From assembly GCA_913773715.1 (NCBI GenBank), contig CAJYHD010000320.1, positions 1-8,786 on the forward strand: a stretch of 8,786 nucleotides of DNA, given 5' to 3'. The translations under genes were made by a program, and so were the position numbers. Position 1 is the first letter of the stretch. Each line of letters begins with the position of its first letter. This DNA comes from an uncultured Sphingobium sp. (lineage in GTDB: Bacteria > Pseudomonadota > Alphaproteobacteria > Sphingomonadales > Sphingomonadaceae). The notes under the pieces were generated by a model that made no database searches, had not been told where the DNA came from, and saw nothing but the letters and a program-made list of their open reading frames with translations. Positions 1 to 5,971 of this stretch are shown here, piece by piece.

Positions 1-392
1 CCGCGCTCGACCGGGTCCGGCCCTATGCGGCCGAGGATCTGCGGATCGTGCTGGACCGCAGCGCCGACCCGGTACGGGGTCTGGAGCAGATCGCTCCGGG
101 AGAGTTGCGGCAGGTCTGGGCGGAGGAGGGGCAGGCGCGTGCCGATCCTCGCGCCTATGCCGACCGGTTCGTTGCCGACTGGCGGTCGGCGTCGGGCGAC
201 CGGGGTGCGGGCAAAACGCCGCGGATCGAAGACCGGGCCGAGCGCCGCCTCGAGCGTCTCGAGAACCGCATGACGCGGCAGCCGGCGCTGGAGAAGGCGC
301 TCGACGCCCGCATCCCCGAGCGCCAGCTACGCCTCGACGGCCCCGGCATGGGCGGAGGTGGCCGCGAACGGGACTACGGTATGGAGATGTAA
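1..392 (+). CDS. C-terminal end of a probable conjugative relaxase (TraA-type), cut by the window edge
   Basis: The frame is open from the window edge to a TAA at 390-392. About 129 C-terminal residues are visible, beginning ALDRVRPYAAEDL. The text is Arg/Glu/Asp-rich and helical, with segments such as RSADPVRGLEQIA, ADRFVADW and RRLERLENRM. This resembles the C-terminal tails of Ti-type TraA relaxase/helicases from sphingomonad plasmids, where an RSAD segment and a DRFVENW-like segment recur. That is recognition from memory, not an alignment. The catalytic MobA/MobL and RecD-like helicase domains would lie outside the window, so none of the defining motifs can be checked. If the call is right, the neighbouring genes are cargo of a conjugative plasmid or ICE. 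The alternative is another large coiled mobilisation protein. Confidence 0.5.
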   Translation, partial: ALDRVRPYAAEDLRIVLDRSADPVRGLEQIAPGELRQVWAEEGQARADPRAYADRFVADWRSASGDRGAGKTPRIEDRAERRLERLENRMTRQPALEKALDARIPERQLRLDGPGMGGGGRERDYGMEM

Positions 393-442
393 GCCGAGGT
401 AGAAAGTTGTGTTTCGCGTGTGTCCCGTTTGCCGGGCTTCAC

Positions 443-616
443 TCAGTCTTCCGCAGCTTCCGTCCTGTCGAGTGCGACAAGGCGCTCATACTCTTCGACC
501 GGCACGATGGCGATCATCGGCGATCCGTCGCGTTCGACTGCGATCGCACCTTCGGCTGCCAGCGCAAGGCATTCACGGACCTGGGCGGGTGTGCGGGGAA
601 AGGGGACCGTGCGCAT
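443..616 (-). CDS. Phd/YefM-like type II antitoxin, 57 aa, apparently orphan
   Basis: This short gene encodes 57 residues, starting MRTVPFPRTPAQVRECL and ending TEAAED. The pattern of an N-terminal helix, then AIAVERDGSPMIAIVPVEEYERL, is typical of the Phd/YefM fold: a strand, a Gly-x-Pro turn, a hydrophobic strand, then a 'P(V/L)EEYERL' helix. The ATG at 614-616 is preceded by an in-frame TGA four codons upstream, so no longer ATG start is possible. A GGAG lies about 15 nt upstream, further than ideal. Phd-type proteins repress their own operon and neutralise a partner toxin. No toxin gene follows: downstream on this strand is the opposite-strand relaxase end, and nothing toxin-like is seen upstream. 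It could be an orphan antitoxin, a remnant of a pair, or an anti-addiction gene. Its length is shorter than the usual 75-90 residues. Confidence 0.6.
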   Translation of the reverse strand: MRTVPFPRTPAQVRECLALAAEGAIAVERDGSPMIAIVPVEEYERLVALDRTEAAED

Positions 617-802
617 GGCCGTATCATATCACTCCGCGAGAATCGTAACTAGGGCTGCGCTACGTCAAACACCCAATCAGGCGGTGCTGATGAAGGCAGC
701 TATCTCGAATGATATAGCAGCGGTGAGGCTGGCGAGATCACCGATTGGATCGATACGCATTGCGCGCCGCGGCTGGTCATGGCCGATGGCAGACCGCACG
801 GC
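617..802. other. Gene-poor stretch between the antitoxin and thsA
   Basis: No convincing gene is seen on either strand between the antitoxin start and the thsA promoter. One forward frame (about 737-841) reads ITDWIDTHCAPRLVMADG and continues to a TGA at 839-841. It looks more protein-like than random sequence but has no start codon with a ribosome binding site, and a stop interrupts the frame just upstream. It may be the eroded tail of a lost gene. The antitoxin promoter should also lie here, reading leftward, but no clear -35/-10 pair was found. Confidence 0.4.
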
Positions 803-831
803 TTGAAACGCTCCTCGGAAGAACGTAATGT
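803..831 (+). promoter_or_regulatory. Predicted sigma-70 promoter of the Thoeris operon
   Basis: TTGAAA at 803-808 and TAATGT at 826-831 are separated by 17 bp, which fits the housekeeping consensus well. Transcription would start near 838, giving a leader of roughly 30 nt before the TTG start of thsA at 867. This is a pattern match only; no operator-like repeat is seen around it. Confidence 0.5.
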
Positions 832-866
832 GAACGAATGATACTGATAATCTTCGCCGGTACCCT

Positions 867-2309
867 TTGAGCGATCGCGATGTATTTTTGAGAGAGTACA
901 CCTCAGCACTTGCTGAGGATGGTGCTTCGGTTCTTGTCGGTGCCGGCACTTCCATGGCCGCGGGGTATCCCTCGTGGAAGGGCTTGCTGCAGGAAATTGC
1001 GGGTGATCTCGGCCTCGAAATTGAGGACGTCGACGATCTTACGGCAGTTGCTCAATGGGCGATTGGTGCGGATCATTCGAACCGCACGACCGTACTAAAT
1101 GCCATACGGGAGCAGATCGAGCCGGATCATGCCATCCCCTCGGCGTTGCTGTCGCTGGCAAGGCTGCCGATCCGCGAGGTGTGGACGACGAATTACGACC
1201 GGCTGATCGAGCGTGCGTTCGGCGAGCTTGGGCGCCCGGTTGATGTTCGGGCCAACCAGGAGCAGTTGGCACTGCGCAAGCGCCGCGCGGGAGCGGTCCG
1301 CATTTACAAGATGCACGGGACCATCGATGCAGTTGATGATCTGGTAATTTCCACCGAGGATTACGAACTATACCGGCAGCGGCGCGGTGCATTTTTGGGT
1401 CTGCTGCACGCTCATCTGACAGGAATGACCTTCCTGTTCGTGGGTATGAGCCTGACGGACCCGAACGTCCGCCACGTGCTTGCCTTGCTGCGTGAGCATT
1501 TTCCAACGACCCCGCCCCGACACTTCATGATCGCACGGCGGCCACAGCGGGCGGATTTTGGGTCTGATGATGCCCACGCCGCCCGGTTGAAGCGGCATGA
1601 CTATTGGGTGCGCGACTTACGACGCTATGGTCTTGTCGTCGTCGAGATCAATGCGTTCGCTGAAATTGATGAATTGATGGATGAACTCGAACGGCGTGTG
1701 GCACGTCATCGGATATGGGTGTCGGGTAGCTGGCCGCTCAATGCCGGTGATTCTAGCGCGGGGTTCGTTCACGATGTAGCGCGCGCGATCGGGCGTAGGA
1801 TCGGATCGACAGATCTTTTCATGCTATCCGGGGCCGGGCTGTTGGTCGGATCAGCTTCGCTGTCAGGGTTCCTCGAAACCATGCAGGGGCGCGGTGAGTG
1901 GGACTTTGATCGGCGGTTGGTTGTTCGTCCCTTTCCGCAACCGGTCGGTGACGCTGAGCCGGATCGTCAGCATTGGGCAGAGCTGCGTGGTGAGTTGGCG
2001 CGCTTGGCGGGTATCGTGGTTTTCGTTGGCGGTGCGAAGATCGAGTCCGGCGAACTGGTGTCTGCCACCGGTGTGTTCGAAGAGCGCGCCCTCGCCGATG
2101 GTAGAGGTGCATTTCTATTGCCTGTCGGAGCCACCGGAGGCGCTGCCTCGGTTATCGCCAATGGGTTGCTGACATCAGCCCTTCCGTCGACTGGCAGTAA
2201 TGCCCGGCGCCCCACGGACGATGAGTTGCGCATATTGTCAGACGCCTCGGCAACGCCAGATCAACTCGCTGATGCGGTTTTGAAAATCATTAAGCGGATC
2301 GCACGCTGA
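867..2309 (+). CDS. thsA: ThsA, Thoeris effector: SIR2 NADase fused to a STALD/SLOG sensor domain
   Basis: This 480-residue protein matches the two-domain ThsA layout. The SIR2 domain (about residues 5-270) shows VGAGTSMAAGYPSW at 24-37, TTNYDRLIE at 107-115, YKMHGT at 147-152 and FVGMSLTDPNV at 191-201. Asn109 and His150 correspond to the NADase residues N112 and H152 of Bacillus cereus ThsA. The SLOG part (about 283-480) shows VSGSWP at 285-290, SGAGLLVGSASLSG at 321-334, RPFPQ at 354-358 and LPVGATGG at 418-425. Arg354 sits where the ligand-binding arginine of B. cereus ThsA is expected. In the family, a cyclic ADP-ribose isomer made by TIR proteins binds SLOG and triggers NAD+ depletion and abortive infection. 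No signal peptide or membrane segment is seen, so it should be cytosolic. The start is TTG at 867: an in-frame TGA at 831-833 leaves no earlier start. Only a poor ribosome site is visible. It is first in an operon with two TIR genes. Confidence 0.93.
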   Translation: MSDRDVFLREYTSALAEDGASVLVGAGTSMAAGYPSWKGLLQEIAGDLGLEIEDVDDLTAVAQWAIGADHSNRTTVLNAIREQIEPDHAIPSALLSLARLPIREVWTTNYDRLIERAFGELGRPVDVRANQEQLALRKRRAGAVRIYKMHGTIDAVDDLVISTEDYELYRQRRGAFLGLLHAHLTGMTFLFVGMSLTDPNVRHVLALLREHFPTTPPRHFMIARRPQRADFGSDDAHAARLKRHDYWVRDLRRYGLVVVEINAFAEIDELMDELERRVARHRIWVSGSWPLNAGDSSAGFVHDVARAIGRRIGSTDLFMLSGAGLLVGSASLSGFLETMQGRGEWDFDRRLVVRPFPQPVGDAEPDRQHWAELRGELARLAGIVVFVGGAKIESGELVSATGVFEERALADGRGAFLLPVGATGGAASVIANGLLTSALPSTGSNARRPTDDELRILSDASATPDQLADAVLKIIKRIAR

Positions 2310-2332
2310 AAAATCGTTTGTGATGAACATCT

Positions 2333-2347
2333 GGGAGAACGGCATTG
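2333..2347 (+). promoter_or_regulatory. Ribosome binding site fixing the TTG start of thsB
   Basis: GGGAG at 2333-2337 lies 7 nt before TTG at 2345-2347. The nearby ATG at 2323 is out of frame, and an in-frame TGA at 2321-2323 excludes any earlier start. The TTG is therefore the only sensible start that keeps the conserved N-terminal strand ARRVFFSFHF. Confidence 0.7.
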
Positions 2348-2827
2348 GCGAGGCGGGTATTCTTCAGCTTTCACTTCACGCGAGATGCATGGCGCGTGTC
2401 GCAGGTCCGCAATGCCTGGATGTTGCCGGGAAACCGTGATTCCAACACCATTGTCGATCATGCGTCGTGGGAAGAAATCATGCGCAATGGCCCGCAGGCG
2501 ATCCAGAACTGGATCGATACGCAGATGAACGGCAGTAGCGTGGTAGCGGTACTGATCGGTCGCGATACGCATATGAGGCCGTGGGTGGAGTATGAGATCC
2601 GCAAGGCCCACCGCGAGGGACGCGGCATCCTTGGTGTGCACTTAGCTGGCATGAAGGATAGTAACGGCACCGTTGATCCGGCCGGGGCCGATCCGATCGC
2701 AAAGCTTGCGCTTACCGATCGGTTCGGGACCAGAGTAACTTACCCTACTTATTCCTGGTTGCAGGGTGACGGCAGAAAGAACTTTTCGTCGTGGGTTGAA
2801 GCCGCTGCCCAGCGCGCCGGTCGTTAA
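2345..2827 (+). CDS. thsB: ThsB, Thoeris TIR-like signalling protein (canonical type)
   Basis: The 160-residue protein has the signature of the ThsB TIR-like family (MTH538/DUF1863 type). It shows RRVFFSFHF at 3-11, then WRVSQVRNAW at 16-25, VAVLIGRDT at 67-75, RPWVEYEIRKA at 78-88 and GILGVHLAGMKDSNG about 93-107. It ends with NFSSWVEAA. Glu84 in the WVEYEI motif aligns with the catalytic Glu85 of B. cereus ThsB. In the family this protein senses infection and converts NAD+ to a cyclic ADP-ribose isomer that activates ThsA. It is about 30 residues shorter than B. cereus ThsB; the shortening falls between the GVHL strand and the FSSWV tail. It lies 35 bp after thsA and 14 bp before the second TIR gene, so the three are probably cotranscribed. 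The start is TTG with a good ribosome site. Confidence 0.9.
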   Translation: MARRVFFSFHFTRDAWRVSQVRNAWMLPGNRDSNTIVDHASWEEIMRNGPQAIQNWIDTQMNGSSVVAVLIGRDTHMRPWVEYEIRKAHREGRGILGVHLAGMKDSNGTVDPAGADPIAKLALTDRFGTRVTYPTYSWLQGDGRKNFSSWVEAAAQRAGR

Positions 2828-2841
2828 AGGCGAGATCGATC

Positions 2842-3402
2842 ATGTCCTACGTTACCGAATCTGAGGTCCGGGCTGCCGCTGCTCGTGCGAAAGCAGCTAC
2901 GTTCAAGTCCGCGGGCATTTTGTTGCGCGAATCGCGTGACACATACCAATCTTCATTCGATGTATTCCTGTCGCATTCTTTCATGGATCAGGAACTTGTC
3001 CTAGGAGCGAAGCAACTGCTCGAGGAAAAAGGGTTGTCCGTCTATGTCGACTGGATCGACGATCCGCTGCTAGATCGTACCGCCGTAACGCGGGCGACCG
3101 CCGAGAAGATCAGAGGGCGGATGCGGCAGTGCCGGACGCTGCTCTATCTGCATTCGGCGAATGCCACCAAGTCTAAGTGGTGTCCGTGGGAATTGGGCTA
3201 TTTCGATGCCTTCACCCATCCGTCCCGGCGCGTTTTCATTTTCCCCGTCACTGCTGCGGATCGATCCTATACGAGCCAGGAATATCTCAATCTCTATGAT
3301 ACGGTCGACATGGCTTCGATCGGCGTGGCTACACGCAGGCGCGATGATATCAGGGTCAAGGGCGCAGATAGTAGCTTCAGAGCGTGGAGCGTTGCCGCCT
3401 GA
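2842..3402 (+). CDS. Second TIR-domain protein of the Thoeris operon
   Basis: This 186-residue protein has a TIR domain of a different subfamily from the ThsB beside it. An N-terminal helical extension of about 38 residues, rich in Ala, Arg and Lys, precedes box 1, FDVFLSHSFMDQ, at 39-50. It continues with LLEEKGLSVYVDWID at 59-73 and WCPWELGYFDAF at 113-124, where Glu117 is the expected catalytic glutamate. After that come VFIFPVT at 131-137 and a tail with TSQEYLNLY. It resembles the TIR_2 family found as an additional Thoeris gene. Thoeris loci with more than one TIR gene are known, and the copies are thought to widen the range of phages sensed. That this copy also makes a ThsA-activating signal is inference from position and from the intact glutamate. 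The ATG at 2842 follows AAAGGCGAG with 7 nt spacing, 14 bp after the thsB stop. Confidence 0.85.
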   Translation: MSYVTESEVRAAAARAKAATFKSAGILLRESRDTYQSSFDVFLSHSFMDQELVLGAKQLLEEKGLSVYVDWIDDPLLDRTAVTRATAEKIRGRMRQCRTLLYLHSANATKSKWCPWELGYFDAFTHPSRRVFIFPVTAADRSYTSQEYLNLYDTVDMASIGVATRRRDDIRVKGADSSFRAWSVAA

Positions 3403-3503
3403 TCGATCATTCCTTGAGCTTTTCGGCGACCGCGAACGCGGCATCAGGAGGCGGGTAGAGTCAGCTATTTTTGCCATGGCGCACACGGGTCGCCATTATC
3501 GGA

Positions 3504-3525
3504 GGTAGAAAGGTCTACCTTTCTT
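3504..3525 (+). terminator. Predicted hairpin terminator after the Thoeris operon, within an 18-bp palindrome
   Basis: GGTAGA at 3504-3509 and TCTACC at 3514-3519 form a 6-bp stem with an AAGG loop, followed by TTTCTT. This fits a short Rho-independent terminator about 100 bp after the last TIR gene. The same bases contain a perfect 18-bp palindrome, AGAAAGGTCTACCTTTCT (3507-3524). It could fold instead as a 7-bp stem, or act as a protein-binding site in front of vsr, which starts 44 bp later. The stem is short, so termination strength is uncertain. Confidence 0.45.
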
Positions 3526-3567
3526 CCGCGCGATCGAATGCCAATGCGGCATGGTAGGTAATGGGCG

Positions 3568-3975
3568 ATGGACACGCTTGAACCCGCCGCTCGATCAGAA
3601 CGTATGCGCCGAGTCCGCGGCAAGGACACTCGGCCGGAAATAGTGGTGCGGCGGTTAGCCCATCGGCTCGGCTACCGCTTCCGTCTTCATCGCCGCGATC
3701 TACCCGGTAGCCCCGACCTGGTGTTCCCCGCGCGCCGAGCGGTGATATTCGTGCATGGATGCTTTTGGCATCAGCACGACTGTCCGCGCGGATCACGCCG
3801 CCCTTCAAGCAACGCGGCATACTGGCACCCCAAGCTCGCCCGGAACGTCGAGCGGGATGGAATGGCGCGGCAGCAGCTCGAAAACGAAGGCTGGCGCGTC
3901 CTGGTGCTGTGGGAATGCGAGATGCGGGATGCCGACCAGCTATCACGCCGTCTGGTCAGCTTCCTCGACGGTTAA
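3568..3975 (+). CDS. vsr: Vsr very-short-patch-repair endonuclease
   Basis: This 135-residue protein has the full Vsr signature: RSERMRRVRGKDTRPE at 9-24, HRLGYRFRLHRRDLPG about 32-47, SPDLVFP at 48-54, VIFVHGCFWHQHDC at 59-72, and WRVLVLWECE at 109-118. Asp50 matches the catalytic metal-binding Asp51 of E. coli Vsr, and His63 and His68 match H64 and H69. His70, Cys72 and Cys117 are probable structural zinc ligands. Vsr nicks 5' of the T in a T:G mismatch made by deamination of 5-methylcytosine, starting short-patch repair. It normally accompanies a cytosine-5 methylase, and one is encoded nearby on the opposite strand. The ATG at 3568 is chosen because a TAA at 3559-3561 closes the frame upstream. 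The stop overlaps that of the convergent gene at TTAA (3972-3975). Length is normal for the family. Confidence 0.95.
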   Translation: MDTLEPAARSERMRRVRGKDTRPEIVVRRLAHRLGYRFRLHRRDLPGSPDLVFPARRAVIFVHGCFWHQHDCPRGSRRPSSNAAYWHPKLARNVERDGMARQQLENEGWRVLVLWECEMRDADQLSRRLVSFLDG

Positions 3976-4829
3976 GCACGCCGGATCGGCGCCATGTCCG
4001 ACACCTTCTGGACCACGCCAGCACGCCGGATCGTGGTGCGCCGCATGAGGTCGGAGCCGCTTTGCAGCAGCTCGAAATCCACATGGTTCAATTCAGCATC
4101 GTTGCCTTTGAAGCAGCGGTGGAACGCCAACAGCAGCTCCACCGCTTCGATCGGCTGAGCTGAAGCAGCGGGGGCGGCGCTGGACGGCACGATGCTTGGA
4201 AACAGGTAGGTGCAGGCCGGCGGAACGCGAAATGGGCCAATGTCGGTGAGCCGTGCTCCATCGTCACCGGCGACCTTGGGACATGGGCGGCCGATCGTGC
4301 CGCACACCATGTCCCAGACGATCAGGCCATCAACACGCTGGTTGCGGGAGATCATCTCAACGCTCAAGCGCGTGTGGATCCCCGACCAAGCATTGCGACG
4401 TGGATCGGCGCCGAGGTTGGTGCAGATGCTCCAAATCACAAACTCGTCGGCATCGGCCGGCCGCTCGAATATGTTGGTGTTGTTGCCGTCTAAGCAACCC
4501 TTGAGGTCGATGACGGCAGTGCGACCTGATGGAAGCCGGACCCGATAGTCGTTGCGGCTGGAATCGTCGGTGAGATCCCACCCGGCGATAAAGCCTTCGT
4601 CCTCCATGTGGTTGAGGACGTGCTGGACGAACTCGCGCTTGGTGCGCATCGTCGCGGAGAATTGCCCTCTCACCCGCTCGACGGCACCACGGAACAGGCC
4701 CGAATTGTAGAAGTCACGTTCGTCCAGGCCATGATCACCGAGCCGGTGCGCCTCGGTTTTCAGAACCTCGGCGAACCGCTCGATTTGCGCGCGCAGATCG
4801 CTGTTCTGCTCGCACGGTATGACGCTCAT
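3972..4829 (-). CDS. Unrecognised 285-aa protein with PD-(D/E)xK-like motif; candidate restriction endonuclease
   Basis: No family is recognised with confidence. The N-terminal third is helical (ERFAEVLKTEAHRL, FYNSGLFRGAVERVRGQF, TKREFVQHVLNHMEDEGF). A strand-rich core follows, NDYRVRLPSGRTAVIDLKG at about 93-111, with Asp94 and the pair Asp108/Lys110. That spacing and the 'IDLK' strand end are what a PD-(D/E)xK nuclease core shows. Next come EFVIWSICTNLG (129-140), the polar stretch WSGIHTRLSVEM (148-159) and VDGLIVWDMVCG (167-178). A Pro/Ala/Ser-rich linker (about 212-226) leads to a small C-terminal region. The ATG overlaps the methylase stop as ATGA (4826-4829), so the two are translationally coupled. 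That is the usual place for the restriction partner of a methylase, which supports a nuclease role by inference. A 14-bp direct repeat (3975-3988 and 4020-4033) lies in its last codons, giving two IRRA copies. It could also be a specificity or accessory subunit. Confidence 0.6.
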   Translation of the reverse strand: MSVIPCEQNSDLRAQIERFAEVLKTEAHRLGDHGLDERDFYNSGLFRGAVERVRGQFSATMRTKREFVQHVLNHMEDEGFIAGWDLTDDSSRNDYRVRLPSGRTAVIDLKGCLDGNNTNIFERPADADEFVIWSICTNLGADPRRNAWSGIHTRLSVEMISRNQRVDGLIVWDMVCGTIGRPCPKVAGDDGARLTDIGPFRVPPACTYLFPSIVPSSAAPAASAQPIEAVELLLAFHRCFKGNDAELNHVDFELLQSGSDLMRRTTIRRAGVVQKVSDMAPIRRA

Positions 4830-5971
4830 GCAGCAGCCCGTTCGGCAGCCTCCGCCATGCCCAACAGGGGCTCTAGGATATGGTGGGCGAGGTGCCGAAC
4901 AACCGGCACCGCCACCCCGTCGCCGGTCAGGTGGTATGCTTCATTGTAGTTGCGCGGCAGCTTGTAGTCATCGTCTAGACCCATGAGACGCGCTGTCTCG
5001 CGCGCGGAGATCAGTCGCGACCGCACTTTCGCGCCATCAATGACGACGATCACTTGGCGGCTGGAGCCGCCGGCGGGCGTGCGTAGGCAGCCAGATACGT
5101 CGTCGAAACGAACTTCGGCGCGTTGCACCTTTTTGCCTCCCTCAACTCGCGTGCGCTTGTAGACGCCTCCGACCATGCGGCGCCCTGCCCGCTTGGCGGC
5201 GTTCACCTTGGCGAGGTTGATGGGCGACATCATGCCGAGGAGCTGCTGCGTTTCCGCAGACGTGTGCCAAGACACGCTCGACGGGTTCTCCTCGATCATG
5301 CTGGCGAACGTCGTGTTGCGTCGGTTGGGCGTCGGCATGTTCCACCACAACATGCCCTGTCGCAGCTCGGCCGGCAGCCGCTCGACTGCGCTTTGCAGGC
5401 CCCGCGTATGGAACGGCTCAATCGGCCCAGGCGCGAGTAGCGTCGAGTCGACTGTCACGTCGGCATGGACACCGATCACGAATAGACGAGGACGGGAGTG
5501 CGGAAGGAAGAGATCCGCGTTGATGACCAAGGCGCCGCAGCGGTAGCCCGCGTCCGCGAAGGTCTGGCAGATCGCCTCGAAATCCTTGCCCTCATGCGAG
5601 GTCAGTGTGCCGCAGACGTTCTCGAGCGCAATCAGCTTGGGTGCCCTTCCGTCCGCGATGAGGCCACGGATCACGTCCCAGAACGGGTAGAAGGTGCCCG
5701 AGCGCTCTCCGCGCAGCCCCGCCCCGCCCCCCGCCAGTGACAGGTCTTGGCAGGGGAATGAACCCCATACGAGATCGGCCACGCCGGGCAGCTTGGCGGC
5801 GGTGATTTGCTTCACGTCACCGACCGTCAGCTCGCCGCCCATGCCCCAATTTGCTTGGTAGGTGAGCCCCTTCTTATGGTCGAAGTCGTTGGCGAACAGG
5901 CAGGTCCAACCCGCCCCCAGGCCAGCGCGCGCCATGCCTCCGCCAGCGAAGAACTCGTAGAACTTAGCCAT
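4826..5971 (-). CDS. DNA (cytosine-5) methyltransferase, Dcm type
   Basis: This 381-residue C5 methyltransferase has its motifs in the canonical order. Motif I is FEFFAGGGMARAGL-like at about 5-18 (FAGGGM at 8-13), the AdoMet-binding loop. Motif IV is GSFPCQDLS at 70-78, with Cys74 as the attacking nucleophile. Motif VI is ALENV at 115-119, with Glu117. Motif VIII is SRPRLFVIG at 159-167. Motifs IX and X appear as RETARLMGL (324-332) and GDGVAVPVVRHL (350-361). The target recognition region lies between about 200 and 300 and includes RTPAGGSSRQ near its end; the recognition sequence cannot be read from it. The enzyme methylates cytosine at C5, protecting host DNA from a partner nuclease. Its ATG overlaps the stop of the upstream regulator-like gene by 8 bp, and its stop overlaps the start of the 285-residue gene, so all three are one leftward operon. 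Confidence 0.96.
   Translation of the reverse strand: MAKFYEFFAGGGMARAGLGAGWTCLFANDFDHKKGLTYQANWGMGGELTVGDVKQITAAKLPGVADLVWGSFPCQDLSLAGGGAGLRGERSGTFYPFWDVIRGLIADGRAPKLIALENVCGTLTSHEGKDFEAICQTFADAGYRCGALVINADLFLPHSRPRLFVIGVHADVTVDSTLLAPGPIEPFHTRGLQSAVERLPAELRQGMLWWNMPTPNRRNTTFASMIEENPSSVSWHTSAETQQLLGMMSPINLAKVNAAKRAGRRMVGGVYKRTRVEGGKKVQRAEVRFDDVSGCLRTPAGGSSRQVIVVIDGAKVRSRLISARETARLMGLDDDYKLPRNYNEAYHLTGDGVAVPVVRHLAHHILEPLLGMAEAAERAAA

Noticed and set aside
424..436. A small hairpin, CCCG-TTTGC-CGGG, between the convergent relaxase and antitoxin genes as a terminator.
   Set aside because: The stem is only 4 bp and no T-run follows in either direction.
677..955. A 92-codon leftward reading frame upstream of and overlapping the thsA start.
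   Set aside because: It overlaps the conserved SIR2 N-terminus, shows no recognisable motif, and its composition looks like an antisense shadow.
3161..3508. A forward frame extending past the second TIR stop, considered as a frameshifted TIR C-terminus.
   Set aside because: The TIR protein already has all its core motifs and a normal length; the alternative frame shows no TIR-like residues after 3402.
396..3512. An 11-bp direct repeat, GAGGTAGAAAG, at 396-406 and 3502-3512, flanking the antitoxin and Thoeris block like an attachment-site pair.
   Set aside because: Several 11-bp matches are expected by chance in a window this long, and the flanking bases do not extend the match. No integrase is present.
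3975..4033. A 14-bp direct repeat, AGCACGCCGGATCG, in the last codons of the 285-residue gene, as a possible recombination site.
   Set aside because: It encodes the same short IRRA tail twice, so a local coding duplication explains it; only two copies exist.
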